The notes beneath the pieces are model-generated. The model was given only the letters and a program-made list of their open reading frames with translations, searched no databases and was not told the origin of the DNA. The position numbers were made by a program, and so were the translations under genes. Source: Flavobacteriales bacterium UBA1959 (GTDB lineage: Bacteria > Bacteroidota > Bacteroidia > Flavobacteriales_D > Sanyastnellaceae). Taken from it: 22,472 bases of DNA. Below are positions 7,284-14,088 of this stretch, in pieces. Within the stretch, counting starts at the first letter, position 1, and the number at the start of each line of letters is the position of its first letter. The DNA is taken from assembly GCA_002336085.1 (NCBI GenBank), contig DDEH01000112.1:1-22472 (forward strand). Reading direction: 5' to 3'.

Positions 7284-7763
7284 ATGGGTGATAAAGGATT
7301 AAGATTGGGCCTTTCCGTTTTGCGTATTGCAGTGATTGTTGCGGGCATTGTGCTGAGCTACATGATCACTTCAAGAAGTGGAACGGATGAGACATTTGTC
7401 GAAGGCCAAGAGCGCTATGGTTCGCTCCTCGATGGATTATTTTACATCATTTATTTCGTTGGTATACTGTGTGCGACCGCCACGGTGCTCTTCGGCTTGG
7501 GATTCCTAGTGTTAAAGTTGATCAATAACCCAAAAAGTGTGATGGGAACCATTGTCGGTTTCATCGGATTTGTGTTCATTGGACTTCTAAGTTTCTTCGT
7601 ATTCGCCGATGACACGGTATTAAATGCTTACGAAGCAAGTGGAATCAAGGTCACCGCAGGTGAGAGCCTTTTTGCGGGTGGTGGTTTGTATTTTGTCTAT
7701 CTCTTGGGCAGCTTATCCATTTTGACAATCGTTGTTGCGGAAGTGCGCAGCGCATTGAAATAA
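7284..7763 (+). CDS. Four-helix membrane protein of unknown function in the exb operon
   Basis: I do not recognise a named family for this 159-residue protein. Hydrophobic segments at about 8-28, 48-78, 84-107 and 129-153 suggest four membrane helices. A short polar segment (ITSRSGTDETFVEGQERYGS) follows helix 1 and a second one precedes helix 4. It sits 11 bases after exbB and 6 bases before the first exbD, so it is almost certainly cotranscribed and may be a subunit or assembly factor of the ExbB-ExbD complex. From memory, Bacteroidota exb operons often carry a similar uncharacterised gene at this position. No catalytic motif is visible. Confidence 0.8.
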   Translation: MGDKGLRLGLSVLRIAVIVAGIVLSYMITSRSGTDETFVEGQERYGSLLDGLFYIIYFVGILCATATVLFGLGFLVLKLINNPKSVMGTIVGFIGFVFIGLLSFFVFADDTVLNAYEASGIKVTAGESLFAGGGLYFVYLLGSLSILTIVVAEVRSALK

Positions 7764-7769
7764 ATCAGC

Positions 7770-8594
7770 ATGGCACGTCGAGAATTAGCAGAAATCAACG
7801 CAGGATCGATGGCGGATATCGCTTTCCTCCTCCTAATCTTTTGGTTGGTCACGACCACAATTGATTCGGATGAAGGAATTAAGCGACAGCTTCCTCCTCC
7901 TGTTCCTCCTGATATTGATGTGCCTCAGGCGAAAGAACAAAATGTTTTCAATGTGAAGGTGAACTTCTTGGACGAGTTGCTCGTCGAGGCGGAGCCCCTC
8001 GATATTGAGGATTTAAAGGATAAGGCGAAAGACTTCCTCATTGCAACGGGAGATGGCATCATGTCACATCCCGTGGGACGTGAAATTGTGGACAGAGAGC
8101 GAGCAGTGGTATTGGTCACGGGAGCCAATGGTAAGACAAATGCCGCTTTTCCTGAGCGGATTTGGGTGAAAAAGATTGATGTCAAGCAGCGCATTGCGGA
8201 ATACCAGGCATTCGTTGCTGCAGCAGAAAATGGCAACCGCAAAAAGAACTTCATCAAAATCTTGGAGAATTGGGAGGATAAGCTTGCGACGATTGAGTTG
8301 CTTGGTGGCGACTACAAGGAGCTTCCTCCATCGGCATTGATTTCTATGCAGAATGATAACGCGACGACCTACGATACTTATTTGCAGGTTCAAAACGAAT
8401 TGCAGTCTGCGGTAAATGAATTGCGCGACGAGTTGGCTGTCGCTAAGTTTGGACGCACCTACAAAGAGTTGGAGGACCTGTATGATCGGAACACGGAAGA
8501 CGGTGAATTGTTGAAGAAGATCATCGCCGTGCGTTCTGTTTATCCGCAGCGAATTTCCGAGGCTGAACCCCGAGAAGGATCAACGTACTACTGA
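7770..8594 (+). CDS. exbD: ExbD/TolR family protein, long form
   Basis: This is the proton-motive-force transducer partner of ExbB, with one N-terminal membrane helix (about 14-31) and a large periplasmic domain. The motif NAGSMADIAFLLLIFWLV contains Asp16, the membrane aspartate expected to carry protons. At 274 residues it is about twice the usual ExbD length (about 140). The extra part includes a charged, helix-rich stretch (about 140-250, for example LQVQNELQSAVNELRDELAVAK) that may form a coiled coil. A Pro-rich segment (PPPVPPDIDVP) follows the helix. It starts 6 bases after the unknown membrane protein and ends 1 base before the second exbD. The role of the extension is unknown. Confidence 0.9.
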   Translation: MARRELAEINAGSMADIAFLLLIFWLVTTTIDSDEGIKRQLPPPVPPDIDVPQAKEQNVFNVKVNFLDELLVEAEPLDIEDLKDKAKDFLIATGDGIMSHPVGREIVDRERAVVLVTGANGKTNAAFPERIWVKKIDVKQRIAEYQAFVAAAENGNRKKNFIKILENWEDKLATIELLGGDYKELPPSALISMQNDNATTYDTYLQVQNELQSAVNELRDELAVAKFGRTYKELEDLYDRNTEDGELLKKIIAVRSVYPQRISEAEPREGSTYY

Positions 8595-8595
8595 C

Positions 8596-9069
8596 ATGGG
8601 AAAGTTTAGAAAAGGAAACAAGCGTGGTATGGCGACGATTTCAACGGCGTCATTGCCTGATATCGTTTTTATGCTGCTGTTCTTCTTCATGGTCGCTACG
8701 GTTCTTCGAACGGAAGAGGAAAAGGTTCGTTTGATTCGTCCAGAAGCGTCGGAATTGTATAAAATCGAGAAGAAGCACTTGATCCGTTACGTCAATATCG
8801 GAGTCCCCATGGACCGTCGATACGGAACTGAGCCAATCATGCAGTTGAACGATGCCTTTGCATCGCCGGAAATGATCCAAGATTGGGTAATCACAGAGCG
8901 CTTGACGCTCGCTGAATCAGAGCAAAGCAAGATGTGGGTGTCTCTGAAAGTCGACAAAGACACAAAAATGGGAATCGTCACCGATGTAAAGCAAGAGTTG
9001 CGCAAAGCATCTGCTTTGAAGGTGCTTTACTCCGCATCAGGTCGTGAGAGGACACAGTCAGGCAACTGA
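8596..9069 (+). CDS. exbD: ExbD/TolR family protein, short form
   Basis: The 157-residue second ExbD paralogue has a basic N-terminus (MGKFRKGNKRG), then ISTASLPDIVFMLLFFFMVAT with the conserved membrane aspartate Asp22, and a periplasmic domain of about 115 residues ending in the usual ExbD block VDVKQELRKASALKVLYS-like sequence (here TDVKQELRKA). It begins one base after the long exbD, so the two are translationally linked and may form hetero-oligomers around the ExbB channel. Its stop codon is one base away from the convergent dehydrogenase gene, and I saw no terminator hairpin there. Confidence 0.92.
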   Translation: MGKFRKGNKRGMATISTASLPDIVFMLLFFFMVATVLRTEEEKVRLIRPEASELYKIEKKHLIRYVNIGVPMDRRYGTEPIMQLNDAFASPEMIQDWVITERLTLAESEQSKMWVSLKVDKDTKMGIVTDVKQELRKASALKVLYSASGRERTQSGN

Positions 9070-9070
9070 T

Positions 9071-10012
9071 TCATTCCTTATCTAGAATTTTATCTCCCAA
9101 TACGTCGCTGAGCTTGAAATAACTTTCTTCGCTCCATCCCGCAACATGCGGCGACAGCAAGGCCTTCGGATGGGCTGCGAGCTGATGGAAGCAAGGTGGT
9201 TTTTCGGAAATTCCCTCTAGGCTCGTCATTTCGAACTCTAACACGTCCAACGCCGCACCAAGTAAGCTGCCAGTGTCCAAGGCTTCAACAATTGCATCGG
9301 TGTGGGCGATTCCTCCACGCGCCGAATTGAGGAGATAAAACGGTTGGGAAAATTGACCGATCCATTTCGCGTCGATCATGCCTTTGGTCTCAGATGTCAA
9401 TGGTATGTGCAAGGAAACCACATCGGCATCATCACAAAGTTGAAGAAAGTCGACTTCCTCCACCCCGAAGTCTCCATCAAACCCGCTTTTGTATTTGTCA
9501 TAAGCCAACACGCGACAACCAAACCCCAAAAGCCGCTGGGCTAGGGAACGGCCCATGTTTCCAAAGCCAATGATGCCAACAGTGCGCGCTTCCAATTCCA
9601 AACCCCGATGCCCTTCGCGATCCCAACCTCCTTCGCGCACATGCTGATTGCTGATGTGAAGTTTGTGCAGCAACATCAGCAACTGTCCAATGACGTGTTC
9701 TCCAACGGATGCTGCGTTGCCTTCGGGAGAATTTATCACCCGCACCCCTCGATTGTCTGCAGAGGCCGTATCGATATTTTCGAGCCCTGCACCGCTGCGC
9801 GCAATCCACTTCAAATTGGGCATGGCTGTAAGCATTTTGAGGTCGATCGTAAGGCGCGACCGGAGCACAATGCCGTGCACATCGGAGCACGCTCCGTTCA
9901 AGATTGAATCTCTGTCAATGCCAGTCTCCCATGAACACGCCATTCCTTCGGCGCTCAATCGATCGAACAACACAGGATGAACGGTATCGAGGAAAACCAC
10001 GCGCCTACTCAT
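9071..10012 (-). CDS. D-2-hydroxyacid dehydrogenase (phosphoglycerate dehydrogenase-like)
   Basis: The 313-residue NAD-dependent oxidoreductase interconverts a 2-hydroxyacid and a 2-oxoacid. The nucleotide-binding motif is GFGNMG (149-154) and the family block LHIPLTSETKGMI follows (201-213). Arg232 in NSARGG, an acidic residue near 256-260 (ALDVLEFE), and His289 in SPHVAGWSEES fit the catalytic Arg/Glu/His set. It has no C-terminal ACT domain, so it is a short-form enzyme. It could be a serA-like 3-phosphoglycerate dehydrogenase or another 2-ketoacid reductase; no serC or serB gene is next to it to settle this. It starts one base after mgtE on the same strand and is probably cotranscribed with it. 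Confidence 0.88.
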   Translation of the reverse strand: MSRRVVFLDTVHPVLFDRLSAEGMACSWETGIDRDSILNGACSDVHGIVLRSRLTIDLKMLTAMPNLKWIARSGAGLENIDTASADNRGVRVINSPEGNAASVGEHVIGQLLMLLHKLHISNQHVREGGWDREGHRGLELEARTVGIIGFGNMGRSLAQRLLGFGCRVLAYDKYKSGFDGDFGVEEVDFLQLCDDADVVSLHIPLTSETKGMIDAKWIGQFSQPFYLLNSARGGIAHTDAIVEALDTGSLLGAALDVLEFEMTSLEGISEKPPCFHQLAAHPKALLSPHVAGWSEESYFKLSDVLGDKILDKE

Positions 10013-10013
10013 C

Positions 10014-11378
10014 TCATCCGAGAATTAAGCTGCTGATCAGACTGCCAACAGCGAAATAAATCATCAATCCGATGATGTCGTTGACAGTTGTGATAAAGGG
10101 CCCTGTGGCCAAAGCTGGATCTATCTTATACCGGTGCAACATCAAGGGCACAAATGTGCCGAAGAGTGCGGCAAAAATGATCACACAGAGCAAGGCAATG
10201 CTCACTGTAATACTGAGTGCTGTGCCAAAATTGAGTGCGAGAGTAATTCCTAAAATGAGGAGCCCGCAAATGAGCCCATTGAGGATGCCAACTCCGAACT
10301 CCTTTGAGAGTCGGTCGATTATATTGCTCGTGCTGATGTGGTTTGACGCTAATCCTTGCACTACAATTGCAGCGGATTGTACGCCTACATTGCCACCCAT
10401 TGCAGCAATCAAAGGAATGAACAGTGCCATTTCTGCATTTTCCTTGATGTCGAACCAGCCAATGACGTATGCACCTCCGATTCCGCCGACTAGGCCGATG
10501 AGTAACCACGGCAGTCGAGCGCGGGTCAAGGTGATTACGTCGTCACTGGACTCAACATCTTCAGATATTCCACTGGCCAATTGATAATCCCGCTCTGCAT
10601 CTTCGATGATGCTATCCACGGCATCATCAATTGTTATGCGTCCCAATAAACGCTGTTCGGCATCCACGACAGGAAGAGCGACCAAGTCGTAACGCTCCAT
10701 CAGCATTGTTGCTTTTTCTGAGGATTCATGAGCTTGTATGGTCACGTTACCATCCTCCCTCTGCAACTCCTTGACCTTTGACCGGGTACTTTCTGCACCT
10801 AGGAGCAAATGTTTCATGCTGAGCCGCCCAGTTAGTCGATCCTCTTCGTCAACTACATAAACCGTGTAAACCTGATGTACTTCTTCTGCTTGCCGTCTGA
10901 TTTCACGGATGGTCCGAGTGACAGTCCAATCGGCCTGAACTTTCACCAACTCTTTTGCCATCATGGCTCCTGCCGTGCCTTCTTGATAGGCGAGGAGGTC
11001 TCGAATGTCAGAAGCACGCTCGTCATCTTCGAGGTGTCCAATGACCTCTTCGGCCTTATTTGGCGGGAGCTCTGCAACTACATCGGTGGCATCGTCAGAG
11101 TCCAATTTCCCCAAAACGCCACCTGCAATTTCTTCGGCGGTCATTGCTGACAGCAATTCTGCACGCTGGTCTTCATCCAATTCAATCAGTACATCTGCTC
11201 TGACTTCGGGATCGAGGAGACGGTAGAGATAGCTCGCAGGTTCCGATCGCATTTGACCAAGAATTTCAGCCACATCTGTGGCATGCAGGTCCCTTGCCCA
11301 TGCGCGCAACTCCGAGTCCTGCCCCGCTTCAATGCGGTCAGAGAGTTTTTGGATAAGGTCTTTGTTGATATTGATCAT
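10014..11378 (-). CDS. mgtE: Magnesium transporter MgtE
   Basis: The 454-residue protein is a Mg2+-selective channel or transporter of the inner membrane. The N-terminal helical domain (about 1-135, with repeated Leu/Asp/Glu helices such as LDPEVRADVLIELD) and a pair of CBS domains (about 137-260) sense cytoplasmic Mg2+. Five membrane helices occupy about 287-454. The pore motif GGNVGVQS (328-335) corresponds to the family GGNxGxQ. PFITTVNDIIGLMIYF (427-442) contains Asp434, which aligns with the Mg2+-binding pore aspartate. No M-box riboswitch can fit in the 59-base gap upstream, where only a promoter-like box is seen. The downstream dehydrogenase gene follows after one base. Confidence 0.95.
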   Translation of the reverse strand: MININKDLIQKLSDRIEAGQDSELRAWARDLHATDVAEILGQMRSEPASYLYRLLDPEVRADVLIELDEDQRAELLSAMTAEEIAGGVLGKLDSDDATDVVAELPPNKAEEVIGHLEDDERASDIRDLLAYQEGTAGAMMAKELVKVQADWTVTRTIREIRRQAEEVHQVYTVYVVDEEDRLTGRLSMKHLLLGAESTRSKVKELQREDGNVTIQAHESSEKATMLMERYDLVALPVVDAEQRLLGRITIDDAVDSIIEDAERDYQLASGISEDVESSDDVITLTRARLPWLLIGLVGGIGGAYVIGWFDIKENAEMALFIPLIAAMGGNVGVQSAAIVVQGLASNHISTSNIIDRLSKEFGVGILNGLICGLLILGITLALNFGTALSITVSIALLCVIIFAALFGTFVPLMLHRYKIDPALATGPFITTVNDIIGLMIYFAVGSLISSLILG

Positions 11379-11394
11379 GGCACAGTAGGCTGCC

Positions 11395-11402
11395 CAAAGT
11401 TA
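11395..11402 (-). promoter_or_regulatory. -7 box (TAACTTTG) before mgtE
   Basis: The minus strand reads TAACTTTG, an exact TAnnTTTG match, 16 bases before the mgtE ATG. No good -33 TTTG lies 19-22 bases further upstream. It could let mgtE and the dehydrogenase be transcribed independently of tadA with a leader of about ten bases. Confidence 0.45.
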
Positions 11403-11437
11403 AACAGGACTCGTCACTCGAGCGCCTCTGGCTTGAT

Positions 11438-11905
11438 TTACACTCGTTTTTTTCGTTTGCTTTCGAAAAATGACTTAATCAGCGCGCTGCATTCATCTTC
11501 CAGAATCCCGTGATCGACGGTCGTTTTGGGGTGAATGAGCGCATCTGAAGGTTGATTCCCCCATTTTTGAAAGCCTCTTTTCTTGTCAGAAGCTCCAAAC
11601 ACAATTCTGCCCACACGGGTCCAGTAAGAGGCTCCAGCACACATTGGACAGGGCTCCAAGGTTACGTAGAGTGTGCATTGGTCAAGGTGTTTGCCTCCTA
11701 AAAATTCGGAGGCGGCTGTAAAGGCCTGCATTTCAGCATGGGCAGTGAAGTCATTCAATCGTTCGCACAAATTATGCGCTCGGGCAATGACTTGATTTCG
11801 GGCGACAATAACAGCACCTATGGGCACTTCATCCTGCTCGAATGCATACTTCGCCTCAGCTAGAGCTAAGCGCATAAAGTGTTCGTCGTTTTTTGGTTGT
11901 TCCAT
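11438..11905 (-). CDS. tadA: tRNA-specific adenosine deaminase TadA
   Basis: The 155-residue zinc-dependent deaminase converts the wobble adenosine (A34) of tRNA-Arg(ACG) to inosine. The zinc and catalytic motifs are clear: HAE (56-58, with Glu58 as the proton shuttle) and PCPMCAGA (85-92, with Cys86 and Cys89 as zinc ligands). The N-terminal FMRLALAEAKYAFEQDEVPIGAV-like block and the length are typical. The C-terminus is basic (SKRKKRV), suited to RNA binding. It lies 41 bases downstream of the MJ1255-type glycosyltransferase gene. A TAnnTTTG box ten bases before the ATG suggests its own promoter. A guanine or cytosine deaminase is possible, but the motif context fits TadA better. Confidence 0.92.
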   Translation of the reverse strand: MEQPKNDEHFMRLALAEAKYAFEQDEVPIGAVIVARNQVIARAHNLCERLNDFTAHAEMQAFTAASEFLGGKHLDQCTLYVTLEPCPMCAGASYWTRVGRIVFGASDKKRGFQKWGNQPSDALIHPKTTVDHGILEDECSALIKSFFESKRKKRV

Positions 11906-11915
11906 GAAGGTGAGA

Positions 11916-11923
11916 CAAAGTTA
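11916..11923 (-). promoter_or_regulatory. -7 box (TAACTTTG) before tadA
   Basis: The minus strand reads TAACTTTG, identical to the box before mgtE, ten bases before the tadA ATG. A recognisable -33 TTTG is lacking. If active, the leader would be only about 3-6 bases. Confidence 0.45.
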
Positions 11924-11946
11924 GTAGAAGAGAAATACCGGAGTAA

Positions 11947-13011
11947 TCAGCTGGACCCTGATACAAATGCATCCAGGACCGAAAGTGCCAATACGTTGGG
12001 CGGATGTGAAGGAATATGCCCCATTGCATCGGGCAACTCGCCTCGCTCGAGCGCAAATTGGGAACAGGTGGCCATGCCCCATTTTTGTTTCCAGAACTCT
12101 GCGAGTTGCAGCTGTTCTGGCTGTCCAGGTGTGGGGATGAGGATGGCAGGTTTTCCCAATGCAGCCAAATCCAAGAGAGAAGAGTACCCCGATCGGCAAA
12201 CAACGACTTGGGCGCCGCGAAGTGCAGATGACAGTTCGGTTTGAGTCGGATTGGGCCAAATCGTCAAGTTGTCCACTTGCTCTATACGGCCTCCTGGACG
12301 ACCTGCGATCAGGAGACCTGGCTCTGAATCTTCTAAGATCCATTTGCGCAACGCATGTTCCATTAACGTGCGATGCGGCTCGGGTCCACTTACCATGCCT
12401 ACACGCTGCCAATGGCCGGGTTGTGCATCGAGAGGCAGTCGGCTCAGGACACCAATCATTGTTTGATGTTCCAGTGGATTGTCGGCCGCGAGTCGACCGG
12501 ACATGGAGAAATCCTTGGTATCGGGCACCCACACTTCTTGGAACCTTCTGGCCTGACGGGCGACAAAAGTTTTTGCAAGTTTCCGAAGCAACAAAGGAAC
12601 CGGCAGCTGCAACTGGTGAGAAATGAGTGCTGCTGGGACAGTGGGATGCGCCACGCCGTAACAATTGTCGCTGACGATGTGAGTTATATTGTGGTGCAGT
12701 GCTAGGAACTCTGTCCATTTTTTTTCCCGCCGGATGCTGAAGAGAAATGAAGGGACTTGTGCGGCAATCTTTATCAAATTGCCATGTTTTGCGTACTGAA
12801 TTTCGGGGCCTGGCTTGGTGTGAAAAACAGCATCAGTGCCGTCAAATTGGCTACGTAGAAAGACGAGGGCAGTTCCCCGCGAAGCAATATGAACAGTCCA
12901 ATTTTGATCCAACGCATGGGCAATCAAAGGCGCACTTCGGGTGGCGTGACCCATCCCCCAATCGAGAATTGCGAACAATAAGTGAGGTCTATTTAATTCA
13001 TTGCCTTTCAT
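11947..13011 (-). CDS. MJ1255-type glycosyltransferase (GT-B, MurG-like)
   Basis: The 354-residue predicted GT-B glycosyltransferase resembles the MJ1255/VC2487 family and, more distantly, MurG. The N-terminal motif FAILDWGMGHATRS (13-26) matches the GHxxR loop of this group. The C-terminal donor site shows SGYSSLLDLAALGKPAILIPTPGQPEQ (given here in outline: SGYSS, then GKPAILIPTPGQPEQ). No membrane helix is evident. The frame stays open for 40 more residues upstream, but that stretch overlaps the divergent trmB gene and does not resemble the family, so I start at the ATG at 13011. The donor and acceptor are unknown; related proteins are annotated only as putative UDP-sugar transferases. tadA follows 41 bases downstream. 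Confidence 0.82.
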   Translation of the reverse strand: MKGNELNRPHLLFAILDWGMGHATRSAPLIAHALDQNWTVHIASRGTALVFLRSQFDGTDAVFHTKPGPEIQYAKHGNLIKIAAQVPSFLFSIRREKKWTEFLALHHNITHIVSDNCYGVAHPTVPAALISHQLQLPVPLLLRKLAKTFVARQARRFQEVWVPDTKDFSMSGRLAADNPLEHQTMIGVLSRLPLDAQPGHWQRVGMVSGPEPHRTLMEHALRKWILEDSEPGLLIAGRPGGRIEQVDNLTIWPNPTQTELSSALRGAQVVVCRSGYSSLLDLAALGKPAILIPTPGQPEQLQLAEFWKQKWGMATCSQFALERGELPDAMGHIPSHPPNVLALSVLDAFVSGSS

Positions 13012-13026
13012 CCTGTCTAAGTTCCG

Positions 13027-13034
13027 TAATTTTG
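13027..13034 (+). promoter_or_regulatory. -7 box (TAATTTTG) of the trmB operon
   Basis: TAATTTTG is an exact TAnnTTTG match ending eight bases before the trmB ATG at 13043. A TTG at 13001-13003 is 23 bases upstream, slightly further than usual. Transcription from this box would begin within about four bases of the start codon. The box lies in the 31-base gap between the divergent glycosyltransferase and trmB starts. Confidence 0.6.
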
Positions 13035-13042
13035 CCGAGTCT

Positions 13043-13732
13043 ATGGGCAAAGCAAAATCGGCAAAATGGAAGGAGTTGGCCACCTTCGAGCGTGTATTTG
13101 AACCTACGCTGCAAGATGCCATCGATGGCAATGACTTCGAATTCAGTGGGAATTGGTCACAAAAGGTATTTGGAAATGATCATCCTATCATACTTGAGTT
13201 GGGTTGCGGCAAAGGTGAATACACGATTGCACAGGCTCGGAACAACCCCGAGTGCAATTATATCGGAGTCGACATCAAAGGCCAACGTGTGTGGCGCGGC
13301 GCCAAAACGATCAATGATGAAGACATCCGCAATGTGGCATTCTTGCGCACCCGTATAGAATTCATTGACCGGTATTTCGCTCCGAATGAAGTCAGCGAAA
13401 TTTGGTTGACCTTCAGCGATCCCCAACCCAAGGATGAAAAGGGCACAAAGCGAATAACATCTTCGCATTTTATTGAGAATCGATACCGCAACATTTTAAA
13501 ACCGGGCAGCCTCATCCATGTGAAGAGCGACAGCCCGCTATTGTATGCGATTTCCAAGGAGAATTACGAAGAAGCGAAGTACAAAATTAATTATGACAGC
13601 GCCGATGTTTATGGAGAATTGGTGCAGCGAGTGCCCGCTGACCTGAGGGAATTGCTTGAAGTAAAAACCTTCTATGAGAAGATGTGGTTGGAAGAGGGTC
13701 GAAAAATTCACTACTTGCAGATTCAAATTTGA
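13043..13732 (+). CDS. trmB: tRNA (guanine-N7-)-methyltransferase
   Basis: The 229-residue SAM-dependent enzyme makes m7G46 in the variable loop of tRNAs. The SAM-binding motif ILELGCGKGEY is at 50-60, and the TrmB signature TFSDPQPKDEKGTKR at 123-137 is followed by the conserved helix start SHFIENRYR. The start MGKAKSAKWKELATFERVFEP resembles the usual Bacteroidota N-terminus (MGKxK...), so I use the ATG at 13043 rather than the upstream in-frame ATG at 13001, which would also place the -7 box inside the gene. Its stop codon overlaps the next ATG by one base (TGATG), so the downstream alkyltransferase-like gene is translationally coupled. Confidence 0.93.
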   Translation: MGKAKSAKWKELATFERVFEPTLQDAIDGNDFEFSGNWSQKVFGNDHPIILELGCGKGEYTIAQARNNPECNYIGVDIKGQRVWRGAKTINDEDIRNVAFLRTRIEFIDRYFAPNEVSEIWLTFSDPQPKDEKGTKRITSSHFIENRYRNILKPGSLIHVKSDSPLLYAISKENYEEAKYKINYDSADVYGELVQRVPADLRELLEVKTFYEKMWLEEGRKIHYLQIQI

Positions 13733-14088
13733 TGGCTACTACGCCCAAACCAGAGTCGAATCAATTCAGAAACGACGTTTATGCCATTACTCGCTTGATT
13801 CCAGTGGGTCGGGTTTCCTCGTACGGTGAAATAGCCGAAAGCATCGGTGCGAAGGGTGCTGCGCGGCGAGTGGGGTGGATCCTAAATGGTTCATTTGACG
13901 CAGTTCCCACAGTCCCTGCCCATCGCGTGGTAAATCGGTTAGGTTTGCTGACCGGGCGTATGCATTTTTCGGAGAACATGCCGATGGAGGAATTGTTGCG
14001 GTCTGAGGGCGTGGTAGTAGAGAAAGAACGCGTGCTAAACTTTGAAGCTGTGCGCTGGAACCCGATGGTTGAATGCGAAATTGAATGA
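13732..14088 (+). CDS. Alkyltransferase-like protein (ATL, MGMT fold without the active cysteine)
   Basis: The 118-residue protein has the C-terminal DNA-binding domain of O6-alkylguanine-DNA alkyltransferase. LIPVGRVSSYGEIAE (22-36) holds the Tyr used to flip the damaged base, and ARRVGWILNG (44-53) provides the arginine-finger helix region. The family active site PCHRV is here PAHRV (62-66): the alkyl-accepting cysteine is replaced by Ala63. Known ATL proteins with such replacements bind O6-alkylguanine and hand it to nucleotide excision repair instead of repairing it directly. The start is the ATG overlapping the trmB stop; the open frame further upstream lies inside trmB. The stop overlaps the mrp start by four bases (ATGA). 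Confidence 0.92.
   Translation: MATTPKPESNQFRNDVYAITRLIPVGRVSSYGEIAESIGAKGAARRVGWILNGSFDAVPTVPAHRVVNRLGLLTGRMHFSENMPMEELLRSEGVVVEKERVLNFEAVRWNPMVECEIE

Noticed and set aside
11379..11437. Possible Mg2+ riboswitch (M-box) ahead of mgtE
   Set aside because: The gap to tadA is only 59 bases, far too short for an M-box aptamer, and shows only a promoter-like box.
11921..12718. Long open frame (265 codons) on the minus strand inside the MJ1255-type glycosyltransferase region
   Set aside because: It is a shifted frame of the same strand; its translation is rich in Arg, Ser and Cys with no domain signature, while the other frame has clear glycosyltransferase motifs.
13001..13042. Longer trmB start at 13001 and longer glycosyltransferase start at 13131
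   Set aside because: Both would make the divergent genes overlap, place the TAATTTTG box inside coding sequence, and add residues unlike their families.
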